Shown: positions 30,026 through 38,246 of the stretch, piece after piece
Numbering within the stretch: the first letter of the stretch is position 1
Layout: each line of letters starts with the position of its first letter
Source: Ruminiclostridium sp.
GTDB taxonomy: Bacteria; Bacillota; Clostridia; Oscillospirales; Ruminococcaceae
Length of the DNA: 59,230 nucleotides
Direction: 5' to 3'
NCBI GenBank assembly: GCA_017479645.1
Contig: JAFVBZ010000263.1
Span: forward strand, 1-59,230
The notes under the pieces: model-generated
The model's database searches: none
The model's input: the letters and a program-made list of their open reading frames with translations, nothing else
Told to the model about the DNA's origin: nothing
Position numbers and translations under genes: made by a program

Positions 30026-33015
30026 CAGCGCTTCCTCCTGAAGAGACCGGTTATGGTCTTGAAGAAATTACGTTTGTCTTCCAGTTTGGACTTGATCTCA
30101 CCGATCGTTACATCGGTCTGGGAATTGTGGGTAACCATTGCCTGTGCAAGCTTTACATACAGATCCTTGAACTTCTCGATGCTGGACTCTTCGTAGCGGC
30201 TTGCGGCGAAGTCGATCATAAGCTGGAGTCCGTCTGAACCGTCGAGTATCTCCATATCGAGTATCGTCTGGCTTGCAGCCTGATTCTGGCGGACGTCCAC
30301 AGTCTCAACCGGCAGTCCGTCAGCTGCGCCCATATCGCGGATATCCTGCTGATAAAGCAGATAAGCGCTCTCGCCGCCGCCGACCTGGTTGTGGATATCC
30401 ACATAAGGATAGCAGCTGTGCTCGATGCCCTTCTGTACCTGATCGTGAACATCGGAGAAGACATTTCGCAGTGTCTCGTTGTCGTTGAAGCGGATTCCTA
30501 TCGGCAGATCGCGGAACAGCAGACCGACAGTTGTCATATTCTGCAGATCCTCACGTCCGTTGTAGATCCAGCTCAGTTTTATATCCGGGGCATTGTTGTA
30601 TATTGAGATAGCAAGTGCGGCAACAGTGATAAAGAACTCGTTGCGGCTGATCTTGTATGCGCGTTCCACAGCTTTCATCTGCGGCTGCTCGATGCCGAGC
30701 GGAGCGAAAAGCTCGCCCATTTCGTTTGCGCGGGATACATGGTCTGTAACGGGATAAGAAGACCATGCGATATTGTCGTATTTTTCCTCGAAGTACTTTC
30801 TGCTCTCCTCGTAGAACTTGGTATTCTCCGCGTCTTCACGGCGCTGGAGCATAAGATAATAGTAGTCGGGATCGATAGGAGAGCCCATAAATGCCTTTCC
30901 GACACCGCTGAGGAATACCTTCATACTTGTTCCGTCGAACAGCGAGTGGTGAACATCGAAGAATACATAGATAGCCTTCTCGGTCTCAAATACGCGGCAG
31001 CGATACAGACGTCCGCCGACTATCTTGAAAGGATATACCAGCGTATCCTTGACAAAGCGGAATTCAAATTCTGTAAGTCGCTCGACCTGTATGCTCTGGA
31101 AGATCTCCGGCGTATAGTGCTGCATAAGATTGTCGTCCTGGAAGAAGAAGGTGGTCAGCAGAGCCGGGTGTGCCTTGATAGCTGCCTCAAGAGCTTGCGC
31201 GACCTGTTCCGCTTCAAAGAGCCCCTTTTCCATTCTCATAACAGAGAAGAGGTTGTACATTGTTGAACTCGGAGTGTACAGCTGATAGTCTATCATATAG
31301 AGCTGTTCCTGAGTCAGGGGGTGCTCTGTCTGCATAGCCAGCGCGTTCTGTTCATCGGGATCGCTGTCGCTGTTCTGCTCCTGCTCTGCATAAAGCTTTG
31401 CGGTCTTTTCGGGCGTTCTGCCGCGGAAGATGATACCTGCGTTTATCAGCGGAAGTGTGGATTCGCACTCGGTAACGAGATTGATAGATGCAAGGGAGTC
31501 TCCGCCCAGCTCGTAGAAGTCGTCATTGATACCGACCTGCTGAAGCTTAAGGACTTTTGCCATAGCGTCGCAGAGCGCTCTTTCAACATCGTTTGTCGGT
31601 TCAACGTAGTTGCTCACGAAATTGCTCAGATCCGGTTCGGGCAGCGCCTTTCTGTCAAGCTTGCCGTTTGCCTTCATCGGTACCTTGTCGATCTTGATGA
31701 AGTAAGAAGGTATCATATAATACGGCAGACGTCTCTCAAGCGCCTTGCGGAGCTCATCGGTATCAACTTCGATGTCAGCGGTATAGTATGCGCAGAGGAA
31801 GCTCTTGCCGTTGTTCTCGAATCCGCGTGCCGCTGCCCAGTCTATGCCGAGTACGGACTTGACCGCCGCTTCGATCTCGGCGGGCTCGATACGGTTGCCG
31901 TTTATCTTTATCATATCGCCGCTGCGTCCGAGGAGCACATAGTTGCCGTTTTCGTCCTGGCGAGCCAGATCTCCGGAGCGATAGAAGCCGTCAACAAAGG
32001 CATTTCCGGACTCTTCGGGAAGATTGATATATCCTCTTACATACGGGTTCTCAAAGCAAAGTTCACCGGTCTGACCGTCACTTACCTCACCACCGGTCTC
32101 GCCGAGGAGCATCATCTTTGTATCTACCTCCGGCTTACCGATAGGGCAGGTCTCGTAAGATTTGTCGATCGGGAATACGCCGACAGCGAAACCGCTCTCG
32201 GAGCAGGCGTAAATATTGATAAGTTCAAGGTCTTTGTTGTAGAGGTTGTTTGCCGGCTCACTTCCGACGAAGAGCATTCTCAAGAACGGACCGGTCTTGT
32301 TGCCGAGCATTCTGACGTACGACGGGGTAAGGAATGTGATAGTGATACGCTTGAACAGGAAGAATTTTGCAAGCGCGGCAGGGTTTTTGATCGTAGTATA
32401 GGAAACGACATACATTTTACCGCAGTGTATGCTCAATACCTCCAGAATAACGATAATGGAGGCAACAAAGTTCATAGGAGCGAGCAGCGCAAGGCTGTCC
32501 TTGTCGGTAAAAGGATTCTCGCCGTTTATGCGTATGGATTCAATTGCACGCTGGAGATTGCCGTATTCATGCAGAACGCCCTTTGGATTTCCGGTAGTAC
32601 CCGATGTGTAGATAGCGTAGGCTGCATCATGATCGTCTGCATTCTCGTGACCTGCAAGGTAAGCTGTCTGCATTACCTCGTCCCAGTTGGATACGTTGAT
32701 CTCGAACTTGCAGCCGCAGTCTTTACGGATATAATCTATACGTTCCGGAGCATAGGTATCCTCGACCAGAGCCCATGCAGCGCCGGCTTTCCAGATACCG
32801 ACCATTGCAATTATAGGAAGTACTCCGCGGGGCATATTGATAAGTACGAAGTCTTCTTTTCCGATGCCGTGGTTCTTAAGGTAACCGTAGACTCTGCCGG
32901 TCATATCATCGAACTGAGCGTATGTATAACCTTTGGGAGTCGTTTCGTCAAACAGTATGGCGGTTCCCGGCGTCTGTTCGGTGTACTCATGCATAGTGTC
33001 AAGAATGTTCTTCAT
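30025..33015 (-). CDS. Nonribosomal peptide synthetase, A-T-C architecture
   Basis: A 996-aa synthetase. Adenylation domain (about 1-500): AIYTSGTTGNPKG (A3), YACSESG (A5), YRSGDLA (A7), GRSGDMIKINGNRIEP (A8) and NGKLDRKAL with the catalytic Lys (A10). Thiolation domain (about 515-590) with the phosphopantetheine Ser in LGGDSLAS. Condensation-fold domain (about 605-960) with the active HHSLFDGTS. There is no starter C domain, thioesterase or reductase. The A4 motif reads FVASIIV where amino-acid-activating domains have FDAS, so the Asp that grips the alpha-amino group is Val; the substrate may lack an alpha-amino group. The terminal C domain could pass the thioester to an external amine or alcohol. 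The start follows AAGGAGAG. Confidence 0.9.
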   Translation of the reverse strand: MKNILDTMHEYTEQTPGTAILFDETTPKGYTYAQFDDMTGRVYGYLKNHGIGKEDFVLINMPRGVLPIIAMVGIWKAGAAWALVEDTYAPERIDYIRKDCGCKFEINVSNWDEVMQTAYLAGHENADDHDAAYAIYTSGTTGNPKGVLHEYGNLQRAIESIRINGENPFTDKDSLALLAPMNFVASIIVILEVLSIHCGKMYVVSYTTIKNPAALAKFFLFKRITITFLTPSYVRMLGNKTGPFLRMLFVGSEPANNLYNKDLELINIYACSESGFAVGVFPIDKSYETCPIGKPEVDTKMMLLGETGGEVSDGQTGELCFENPYVRGYINLPEESGNAFVDGFYRSGDLARQDENGNYVLLGRSGDMIKINGNRIEPAEIEAAVKSVLGIDWAAARGFENNGKSFLCAYYTADIEVDTDELRKALERRLPYYMIPSYFIKIDKVPMKANGKLDRKALPEPDLSNFVSNYVEPTNDVERALCDAMAKVLKLQQVGINDDFYELGGDSLASINLVTECESTLPLINAGIIFRGRTPEKTAKLYAEQEQNSDSDPDEQNALAMQTEHPLTQEQLYMIDYQLYTPSSTMYNLFSVMRMEKGLFEAEQVAQALEAAIKAHPALLTTFFFQDDNLMQHYTPEIFQSIQVERLTEFEFRFVKDTLVYPFKIVGGRLYRCRVFETEKAIYVFFDVHHSLFDGTSMKVFLSGVGKAFMGSPIDPDYYYLMLQRREDAENTKFYEESRKYFEEKYDNIAWSSYPVTDHVSRANEMGELFAPLGIEQPQMKAVERAYKISRNEFFITVAALAISIYNNAPDIKLSWIYNGREDLQNMTTVGLLFRDLPIGIRFNDNETLRNVFSDVHDQVQKGIEHSCYPYVDIHNQVGGGESAYLLYQQDIRDMGAADGLPVETVDVRQNQAASQTILDMEILDGSDGLQLMIDFAASRYEESSIEKFKDLYVKLAQAMVTHNSQTDVTIGEIKSKLEDKRNFFKTITGLFRRKR

Positions 33016-33139
33016 ATTTATTTTCTCTCCTTAATTGAATTATAAATATCCGGGTATCATGCAGCCGCAGCATCGGAAGTCTTGTATGAATGACTGCAGG
33101 ATCGAACTTCATACGGTACATGATACGATATTTATATGT

Positions 33140-33168
33140 ATTATACCACAAAATGATAATTTTTTCAA
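33140..33168 (-). promoter_or_regulatory. Promoter of the NRPS-esterase operon
   Basis: On the minus strand TTGAAA (33163-33168), a 17-bp spacer and TATAAT (33140-33145), giving a leader of about 120 nt. Confidence 0.85.
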
Positions 33169-33660
33169 TAGCTTATGTGTATTTTTTACAAAAAATATCT
33201 TTGCGGCGTCAGTTCCTCTGCACCCCTAATGGGAAAGCCGAAAATTGGGAATATAATTCCGCCTTGAACTGTTATTTTCGGGGGCAAGAAGAAAGAAAAA
33301 CAGGCTTTTTTGACGCTGCAAACCGTCCGGTATCGGTGGGTAACATACTTACTCTACCAACCACCTTGACGGGCTTAAAACGCAATATTTTTCTCGGTAC
33401 AGAAAACAGGACAGGTGAGATCATCGCCTGCCCTGTTCCTGAATATTCGCCTGTCTGTCACAACTGCTTCGGTCAACGGGTGGTCAACAAATTTATTTCA
33501 GACTACCCGAAAAGACCTGTTTTTACTGCATTAAATTTGAAGTGTTTCCTATTGAAATGCGGGTTAGAACACTTTACCACATATTACCAAATGTGATGGC
33601 GTAAATACCATATTCTATCGTATTTTGCAACTGCTAATTTACAGACAAATATAATGTCGG
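33169..33660. other. Non-coding gap with one terminator-like hairpin
   Basis: No gene is supported in these 490 bp. AACAGGACAGGTGA (33405-33418) pairs with TCGCCTGCCCTGTT (33424-33437) with two mismatches and, on the minus strand, runs into TTTTCT, so it could be a second terminator of the membrane operon to the right. Confidence 0.45.
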
Positions 33661-33700
33661 AATAAAAGATCTCCCCGGAGCGATTCAGCATCACTCCGGG
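33661..33700 (-). terminator. Terminator of the LytTR membrane operon
   Basis: CCCGGAGCGA (33674-33683) and TCACTCCGGG (33691-33700) form the stem; the minus-strand transcript continues into CTTTTATT. Confidence 0.75.
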
Positions 33701-33735
33701 ATATTGCGCAATTATTCGGTTTCTAAGGCAGACCG

Positions 33736-34299
33736 TTATTGCTGTTTCCTGTTTTCGATCATAAGCCATATCACAAGTATGATCTCTGATGCTGTCATGA
33801 CAGCGGCGGTAAGGACAGTGCCGCCGAAAATACCCGAAAACAGTGCCGCGAGCGTTCCGGTAACGGACATTACGCTGTACGCTTTTGACCTGTACAGCCA
33901 GCCGAAGGGAAGAAGGTGCGCCGCAAAAACTATTGCGTAGATCATGACCATGGCTTCCGGATAGGCTGAGCATGCCCACATCACTATTGTGATATAAAGC
34001 ATCTGGTTCATTGTGAACAGGAAACCGGGCTTGCTCAGGGGATTTTCCTTATCGCTGAAGGTTATGCCGAGTATCTTTGATGTCACGAATGAGAGCGGAA
34101 GAAGCATGGCTGACGAGCAGAAAACCGCGATATTACGGCTGTTTATGTCGGGTATCACGAACTGCAGAACGAGTATCGCCGTCCATATAATGACAGACGG
34201 GATTATGAAGTGAAGTCCGCGTTTCTGCGTGATCACAAACCTGCTGCGAAGCTCGTCGATCGATGCTGTTTCATTTATATTATATATTCTGTTCTCCAT
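33736..34299 (-). CDS. Multi-pass membrane protein, third gene of LytTR operon
   Basis: A 187-aa integral membrane protein with about six hydrophobic segments (for example IPSVIIWTAILVLQFVI, FLFTMNQMLYITIVMWA, YSVMSVTGTLAALFSGIF). A cytoplasmic N-terminus opens MENRIYNINETASIDEL. It resembles DUF7010-type membrane proteins (from memory). The start at 34299 follows AGGCAGGAAT and lies 20 bp inside the preceding gene, so it is co-translated with it. Function unknown. Confidence 0.75.
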   Translation of the reverse strand: MENRIYNINETASIDELRSRFVITQKRGLHFIIPSVIIWTAILVLQFVIPDINSRNIAVFCSSAMLLPLSFVTSKILGITFSDKENPLSKPGFLFTMNQMLYITIVMWACSAYPEAMVMIYAIVFAAHLLPFGWLYRSKAYSVMSVTGTLAALFSGIFGGTVLTAAVMTASEIILVIWLMIENRKQQ

Positions 34300-34747
34300 A
34301 GTTTTTATTCCTGCCTTTCTTGTAATTATCAAGCATATCGTTTATATCCCTGCCTTCTTTGCGGCAGGCAAGGGTTCCTATACCGACTGAGACAATATAC
34401 AGCAATAATATCACGCCGAAGAATATCAGCCACTGAACAGTTGTCCCGGCTCCGTCAAATATACCGATCCGGTAAAAGACCGCGATTTCCGCCGGAATGA
34501 AGACCAGCGCAAACAGATTGATGCGGAACAGAAAACCTCTTCTGCGTATCACGGTACGGGTGAATGCAACGGTACAGCTCACAGCGGCAATGACCGAAAG
34601 CAAGAGAATTCTTGCGATAAGCAGGGCGGATATCGACATGTTCCCGCTTATGAATGACACGATAAGTATGATAATCGTGAGCCATGAAAAGATGTAGGCT
34701 GTATAATCTCTGATCTTCTTGAGAAACGGTATCACTCTGTCGTTCAT
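34280..34747 (-). CDS. DUF3021-type membrane protein
   Basis: A 155-aa protein with four membrane segments (IFSWLTIIILIVSFI, LIARILLLSVIAAVSC, INLFALVFIPAEIAVF, LIFFGVILLLYIVSVGIG) and a charged C-terminal tail. Its start overlaps the stop of the LytTR gene (ATGA). In streptococci, HdrM/BrsM-like membrane proteins encoded next to LytTR regulators hold them inactive; DUF3021 proteins occupy the same place in many Firmicutes. I infer an inhibitor/sensor role. Confidence 0.8.
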   Translation of the reverse strand: MNDRVIPFLKKIRDYTAYIFSWLTIIILIVSFISGNMSISALLIARILLLSVIAAVSCTVAFTRTVIRRRGFLFRINLFALVFIPAEIAVFYRIGIFDGAGTTVQWLIFFGVILLLYIVSVGIGTLACRKEGRDINDMLDNYKKGRNKNYGEQNI

Positions 34748-35190
34748 TTTTCTGCACCTCGTTCAATTATCGCTTTGAATCCGCTTACATATCTGCGCGA
34801 TATGGTTATTGCGTCACCGCCTGTCATAAAAGCGGTGATGTTCCTTGAGATCTCCGGGCGAAGCTTTTCGACTTTGTTTATGCTGATTATGCATGATTTG
34901 CTGCACCGGTAAAATTCGCCGGGTTCCAGCCACTCCTCCAGCTCGTACAGCTTCTTGTCCGTTTCAAGAACGGTGTCAAGTGTATAGATGAATGTCCGGT
35001 TGTCAACGGATTCAAAATACAGAATGTCGTTCAGCTGAACCAACTTTGTTCTGCCGTCATCTGACTTGCCTGAAAGCGTCGTTCCGTAGGCTTCGATATA
35101 CTTTTTCAGCTTGCCGGTCTTTTCGTCGGCTGTGACACAGTGTATTTCCACTGCGGTCTCGCTGTTTCCCTGTGTGATATATACTTTCAT
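34744..35190 (-). CDS. LytTR DNA-binding regulator
   Basis: A 148-aa stand-alone LytTR protein without a receiver domain. The LytTR domain covers about residues 45-145 (LNDILYFESVDNRTFIYT, FYRCSKSCIISINKVEKL, then ITISRRYVSGFK). It should bind imperfect direct repeats upstream of its own promoter, with activity set by the DUF3021 partner. First gene of a three-gene overlapping operon. A GAGGAT site precedes the start at 35190. Confidence 0.9.
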   Translation of the reverse strand: MKVYITQGNSETAVEIHCVTADEKTGKLKKYIEAYGTTLSGKSDDGRTKLVQLNDILYFESVDNRTFIYTLDTVLETDKKLYELEEWLEPGEFYRCSKSCIISINKVEKLRPEISRNITAFMTGGDAITISRRYVSGFKAIIERGAEK

Positions 35191-35239
35191 ATTATCCTCA
35201 CTTTATAAAGCGTGGTATAGTACCTCTGACGTCATCTGT

Positions 35240-35268
35240 ATTATATCATGCTGTGTAAGAATAATCAA
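35240..35268 (-). promoter_or_regulatory. Promoter of the LytTR operon
   Basis: On the minus strand TTGATT (35263-35268), a 17-bp spacer and TATAAT (35240-35245), about 50 bp before the start. Confidence 0.85.
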
Positions 35269-35335
35269 TAGGTTTTGGGTAAGCGGTACAAATCAACGGG
35301 TATGCGGTCATGGTAGATATTGCGGTGCATTGCGC

Positions 35336-35372
35336 AAAAAGGCGTACACAGCGGATAGCCGCCGTGTACGCC
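35336..35372 (-). terminator. Terminator of the HAD phosphatase transcript
   Basis: GGCGTACAC-A-GCGG (35341-35354), loop ATAG, CCGC-C-GTGTACGCC (35359-35372); the minus-strand transcript then reads TTTTTGCGC. It lies about 165 bp after the phosphatase stop. Confidence 0.75.
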
Positions 35373-35468
35373 TGCTGACCGTTTATGTAATACTAAATTA
35401 GGATCTATCTGAAGGCAAAACCAAGTAATTTCGTCACGATTCAGATATGCGCGCAGAGCGCGCTCCAC

Positions 35469-35503
35469 AATTGTGCATTGTGAATTTTGCATTGTGAATT
35501 TGT
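35469..35503. repeat. Short TTGCATTGTGAATT tandem repeat
   Basis: GTGCATTGTGAATTTTGCATTG and its continuation contain about two copies of a 14-bp unit of the kind TTGCATTGTGAATT. No coding role. It may mark an old insertion or a miniature repeat. The surrounding 35,373-35,538 holds nothing else that I can name. Confidence 0.5.
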
Positions 35504-35538
35504 CTGTATTTCGATAGAAATACAGTATAAGGATCCTG

Positions 35539-36168
35539 TCATTCGAGATGAATATCTGTGCCGGTATCTATTTCGCGGTGAACTTTTTGCATTGTTTTCT
35601 TGTCAAGATCCGGCCAGTCGTTTACCTTGCGTGCTTTATCCGTGATAAGAAATGCCTTCTCCGCACACAGCGCGATAGGCGTGTCAGACAAAGAATCGGA
35701 ATAGAAATTATCTATTACAGGAAAACCGTGATCGAATATGTATCTTGATTTTTCTTTTGCAAACATCAGATTGTTTGTGAAAACATTGAACTCGCGGTCA
35801 TATTCGGAAGCCATGAAATTAACGCCGAGACGGCGGGCAACCGGCGCTATAATGCAATCGGGAGATGCGCTTATTATAAGATCGTCCGGCTTTTTCTGCG
35901 CCAGATACCATGCAGAGATCCGCTTTTCATGCTTATCCCAGTATCTCTCGATCTGTATATCGAAATCGTTTATCTGTCCGAGAAAACGGAACAGCTGGTG
36001 AAGCAGTTTGTATTTCGGGATTTTGCCTGCTATATAAAGCAGTCCGTACACTGCAGTTTTGGGGGCATAAGTAAACAAGAGTTTAGGGTGCCTTATCATA
36101 CACCAAATTGCAAAATCCACAGTGCTGTTCGGATAATAGATCGTTCCGTCGAAATCATAAACATTCAT
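35539..36168 (-). CDS. HAD-superfamily phosphatase (IB type)
   Basis: A 209-aa phosphatase. Motif I is MNVYDFDGTIYY at the very start (nucleophile Asp and general acid), motif II is LIISASPDCI, and the last motif is NFYSDSLSDTPIA. A helical cap lies between. This SerB/HAD-IB-like form, common in Clostridia, dephosphorylates small phospho-compounds; substrate unknown. The start at 36168 follows AAAGGAGAAACC; an in-frame extension to 36201 would remove the usual N-terminal position of motif I. Confidence 0.88.
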   Translation of the reverse strand: MNVYDFDGTIYYPNSTVDFAIWCMIRHPKLLFTYAPKTAVYGLLYIAGKIPKYKLLHQLFRFLGQINDFDIQIERYWDKHEKRISAWYLAQKKPDDLIISASPDCIIAPVARRLGVNFMASEYDREFNVFTNNLMFAKEKSRYIFDHGFPVIDNFYSDSLSDTPIALCAEKAFLITDKARKVNDWPDLDKKTMQKVHREIDTGTDIHLE

Positions 36169-36201
36169 CACGGTTTCTCCTTTGCTTGTACATTCAATCA
36201 A

Positions 36202-36230
36202 ATTATATCAGAAAGCACAGCAAAAGTCAA
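36202..36230 (-). promoter_or_regulatory. Promoter of the HAD phosphatase gene
   Basis: On the minus strand TTGACT (36225-36230), a 17-bp spacer and TATAAT (36202-36207), about 34 bp before the start. Confidence 0.88.
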
Positions 36231-36243
36231 ATCGTCTGATCAC

Positions 36244-36278
36244 AAAAAACGTCCGGGGATAATCTCCGGACGTTTTTA
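36244..36278. terminator. Bidirectional terminator after the opp remnant
   Basis: AAAAAACGTCCGG pairs with CCGGACGTTTTT around a short loop. It lies after the remnant permease end (minus strand) and just upstream of the phosphatase promoter. Confidence 0.85.
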
Positions 36279-36309
36279 TAATATATTATTCAGTCAAAAA
36301 AGGTATCTG

Positions 36310-36958
36310 TCATCTGTTGCGTGCCGGATCAAGCGCTTCATTCAATCCGTCAGAGATCAGGTTGAAGGCTACCATAAGCAGGACGAGTATAATGACAGGC
36401 GGTATCAGCTTGTATGGATGCATGAGGCAGTTCCTGTCAGCATCGATACAAGACCGAGTATCAGTGTTATCGGCATGTGATCGCGCAGAAGATCGGAGAT
36501 TGGGACATTCGCGGCAAGACTGTAGCTTACGCCGAAATCGCCTTTAAAGAGATTGCCTATTGAAGTGTCTGTTTCCTTACAGAGTTTTTTCAGCAGGTTC
36601 ACCACCTGTGCCTGTATCGAAGCGTCAAGTGCGGCGATACACTCGTCCGCGATGATGAGCTTCGGCTTCATTATAAGCGCTCTTGCGATACCTACTCTCT
36701 GGCGCTGACCGACGGAAAACTGGGCGGGATAGCGTTCGCCCTGTTCCGGAGAAAGCCCGACTTTCTTTAGGTATTCGCCGATAAGACTGTCACGTTCTTC
36801 TTTGCTGCCACATTTGTGATGAATGTCAAGTCCGGCGCCGATCAGATCTCTTACTTTTTTGCGCGGATTGAGAGAGGACATAGGGTCATGGAATATCAAG
36901 CGCAGTTTTCCGACGGAAACAAAAGCAGCGAGCGTGACCCTGTATTGCCGGTCAACAA
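36310..36958 (-). pseudogene. Collapsed oligopeptide ABC transporter (opp) remnant
   Basis: Pieces of three genes are fused. First, an OppF/DppF ATPase fragment that begins at the Q-loop (IFHDPMSSLNPRKKVRDLIG) and keeps the signature FSVGQRQRVGIARAL and IIADECIAALDASIQAQV, but has lost the Walker A part. It runs in frame into an OppB permease piece (GNLFKGDFGVSYSLAANVPI to LGLVSMLTG). After a frame change it meets the end of an OppC permease (IPPVIILVLLMVAFNLISDG, LNEALDPARNR, stop at 36310). Two deletions inside an opp operon explain this. It cannot be functional. The promoter of the next plus-strand gene overlaps its right end. Confidence 0.85.
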
Positions 36959-36964
36959 TTATCA

Positions 36965-36993
36965 TTGACAAAAATCTGTATGTCAGGTATAAT
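36965..36993 (+). promoter_or_regulatory. Promoter of the P-loop/GNAT fusion gene
   Basis: TTGACA (36965-36970), a 17-bp spacer and TATAAT (36988-36993): a full consensus promoter, about 43 bp before the start. Confidence 0.92.
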
Positions 36994-37036
36994 GATAGTT
37001 GAGCTTAAACATACAGACGGGAAAGAGAGGAAATAT

Positions 37037-38035
37037 ATGAAAACTAATCTTATCATAGTTGAGGGGCTTCCGGGAAGCGGAAAGAGCACTACCGCTGTGA
37101 TGATGGCAGATGAACTGCGAAGAAAGGGAAAAAACGTGGTATGTGTGGACGAGGGAGTACCCGATCACCCTGCCGATTATGCGGACTACGATTTCCCGGA
37201 TTTTGATACGGAGCGTGAAAAGATACTCGGAAAATGGCGTTCATTTGTGCAGTCCTGCGACAAAAACACGATCTATGTTTTCAACTGCATTTTTCTGCAG
37301 AATCCTATGTGTGAGACGATGATGCGGTTCGGCATGGATCTTGAGCAGTCCCGTCGCTACATCGCGGAAATCGCGGATATTATCAGACCGCTTGATCCGG
37401 TCATCATCTACATTGATTTTCCCAATGTGAGAGCTGCCGTTGACAGTGTTCTTGAGGAGCGGGGAGAGGGCTGGCTTAATGCGGTAATAGATTATCATGT
37501 CTCGCAGGGCTACGGAAAACAGAATGGACTTTCCGGATATGACGGATATATCAGATGCCTGGAAGAACGGAAAGTGCGCGAAACAGACATTCTCCGTTCG
37601 CTGGATATCGCGCAGTTCACCGTAAGCCGTGATATAACAGCTTCGGAGTTTGAGGAACTGTATGCTGCGGCAGGCTGGTGCTGTCCTGCACGGGAGTATG
37701 TCGATACCGCGATCAGAAACAGCACCTGCTCCTTCGTTGTGCGAAGCAGGGAGAAGACTGCCGCGATGATACACTGGCTCGGCGATTACGGCATGCACTG
37801 GTTTATGAAGGATTTCATAGTTCACCCCGATCATCAGGGCATGATGATCGGAACGCTTCTTTACCGCTTTTCCGAAAACTATATCAGAAGCAATATGTCG
37901 GAGGGACAGAAGGTCTGCATCGATCTCAGATCCTTTAAGGGCAAAGAAGGCTTTTATAAAACTCTCGGCTATAAAGTGATGTCGGAGGGAGAGACAGGCG
38001 CGGGAATGGAGAAGATGCTGGAAAAGAACGGCTGA
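37037..38035 (+). CDS. P-loop kinase fused to GNAT acetyltransferase
   Basis: A 332-aa two-domain protein. The N-terminal domain (about 1-200) is a small-molecule kinase-like P-loop NTPase: LIIVEGLPGSGKSTTAVMM, then VVCVDEG and PVIIYIDFPN. The C-terminal domain (about 235-330) is a GNAT fold: FVVRSREKTAAMIHWLG, MKDFIVHPDHQGMMIGTLL (acetyl-CoA loop) and FYKTLGYKVM. The start at 37037 follows AGAGGAAAT; an in-frame ATG at 36965 lies in the promoter. It may carry out two steps on one small metabolite or drug, as bifunctional resistance enzymes do, but the substrate is unknown. Confidence 0.82.
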   Translation: MKTNLIIVEGLPGSGKSTTAVMMADELRRKGKNVVCVDEGVPDHPADYADYDFPDFDTEREKILGKWRSFVQSCDKNTIYVFNCIFLQNPMCETMMRFGMDLEQSRRYIAEIADIIRPLDPVIIYIDFPNVRAAVDSVLEERGEGWLNAVIDYHVSQGYGKQNGLSGYDGYIRCLEERKVRETDILRSLDIAQFTVSRDITASEFEELYAAAGWCCPAREYVDTAIRNSTCSFVVRSREKTAAMIHWLGDYGMHWFMKDFIVHPDHQGMMIGTLLYRFSENYIRSNMSEGQKVCIDLRSFKGKEGFYKTLGYKVMSEGETGAGMEKMLEKNG

Positions 38036-38052
38036 GCCGGTCAATATAGTGT

Positions 38053-38089
38053 GAAAACAGCCGATGCGGCAGTATGCACCGGCTGTTTT
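38053..38089 (+). terminator. Terminator after the P-loop/GNAT gene
   Basis: AAAACAGCCG (38054-38063) pairs with CGGCTGTTTT (38080-38089). Confidence 0.85.
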
Positions 38090-38141
38090 TGATGCCTTAT
38101 GCAGAAAAAACGCCGGCACGGATATTATTTATCGTTATAAC

Positions 38142-38170
38142 TTGACATTTTTCTCAAATCGTGATATATT
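38142..38170 (+). promoter_or_regulatory. Promoter of the metal ATPase operon
   Basis: TTGACA (38142-38147), a 17-bp spacer and TATATT (38165-38170). Confidence 0.85.
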
Positions 38171-38179
38171 ATAAAAAGG

Positions 38180-38193
38180 TTAGCTACGACTAA
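38180..38193. promoter_or_regulatory. TTAG-N6-CTAA operator at the metal ATPase promoter
   Basis: GTTAG-CTACGA-CTAAT lies 9 bp after the -10 box, at the expected start of transcription; a half site GTTAGC follows at about 38206. The same palindrome occurs twice upstream of the 55283 gene. TTAG/CTAA half sites are typical of DtxR-family (IdeR/MntR) metal regulators, so repression by metal is likely. Confidence 0.6.
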
Positions 38194-38246
38194 TAGTACT
38201 GCACGGTTAGCGGGCGCAAAAAAGTAATTGAAAGGAAGAGTTTAAA

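Noticed and set aside
31321-33045. A 574-aa plus-strand reading frame opposite the NRPS
   Set aside because: It is the antisense shadow of the adenylation domain. It has no ribosome binding site and no domain, and the minus strand carries all NRPS motifs.
33204-33225. Shared GTTCCTCTGCACCCC near 33,205 and, inverted, near 12,391
   Set aside because: A 15-bp match in opposite orientation, without flanking similarity or element ends, is too short to call a repeat family.
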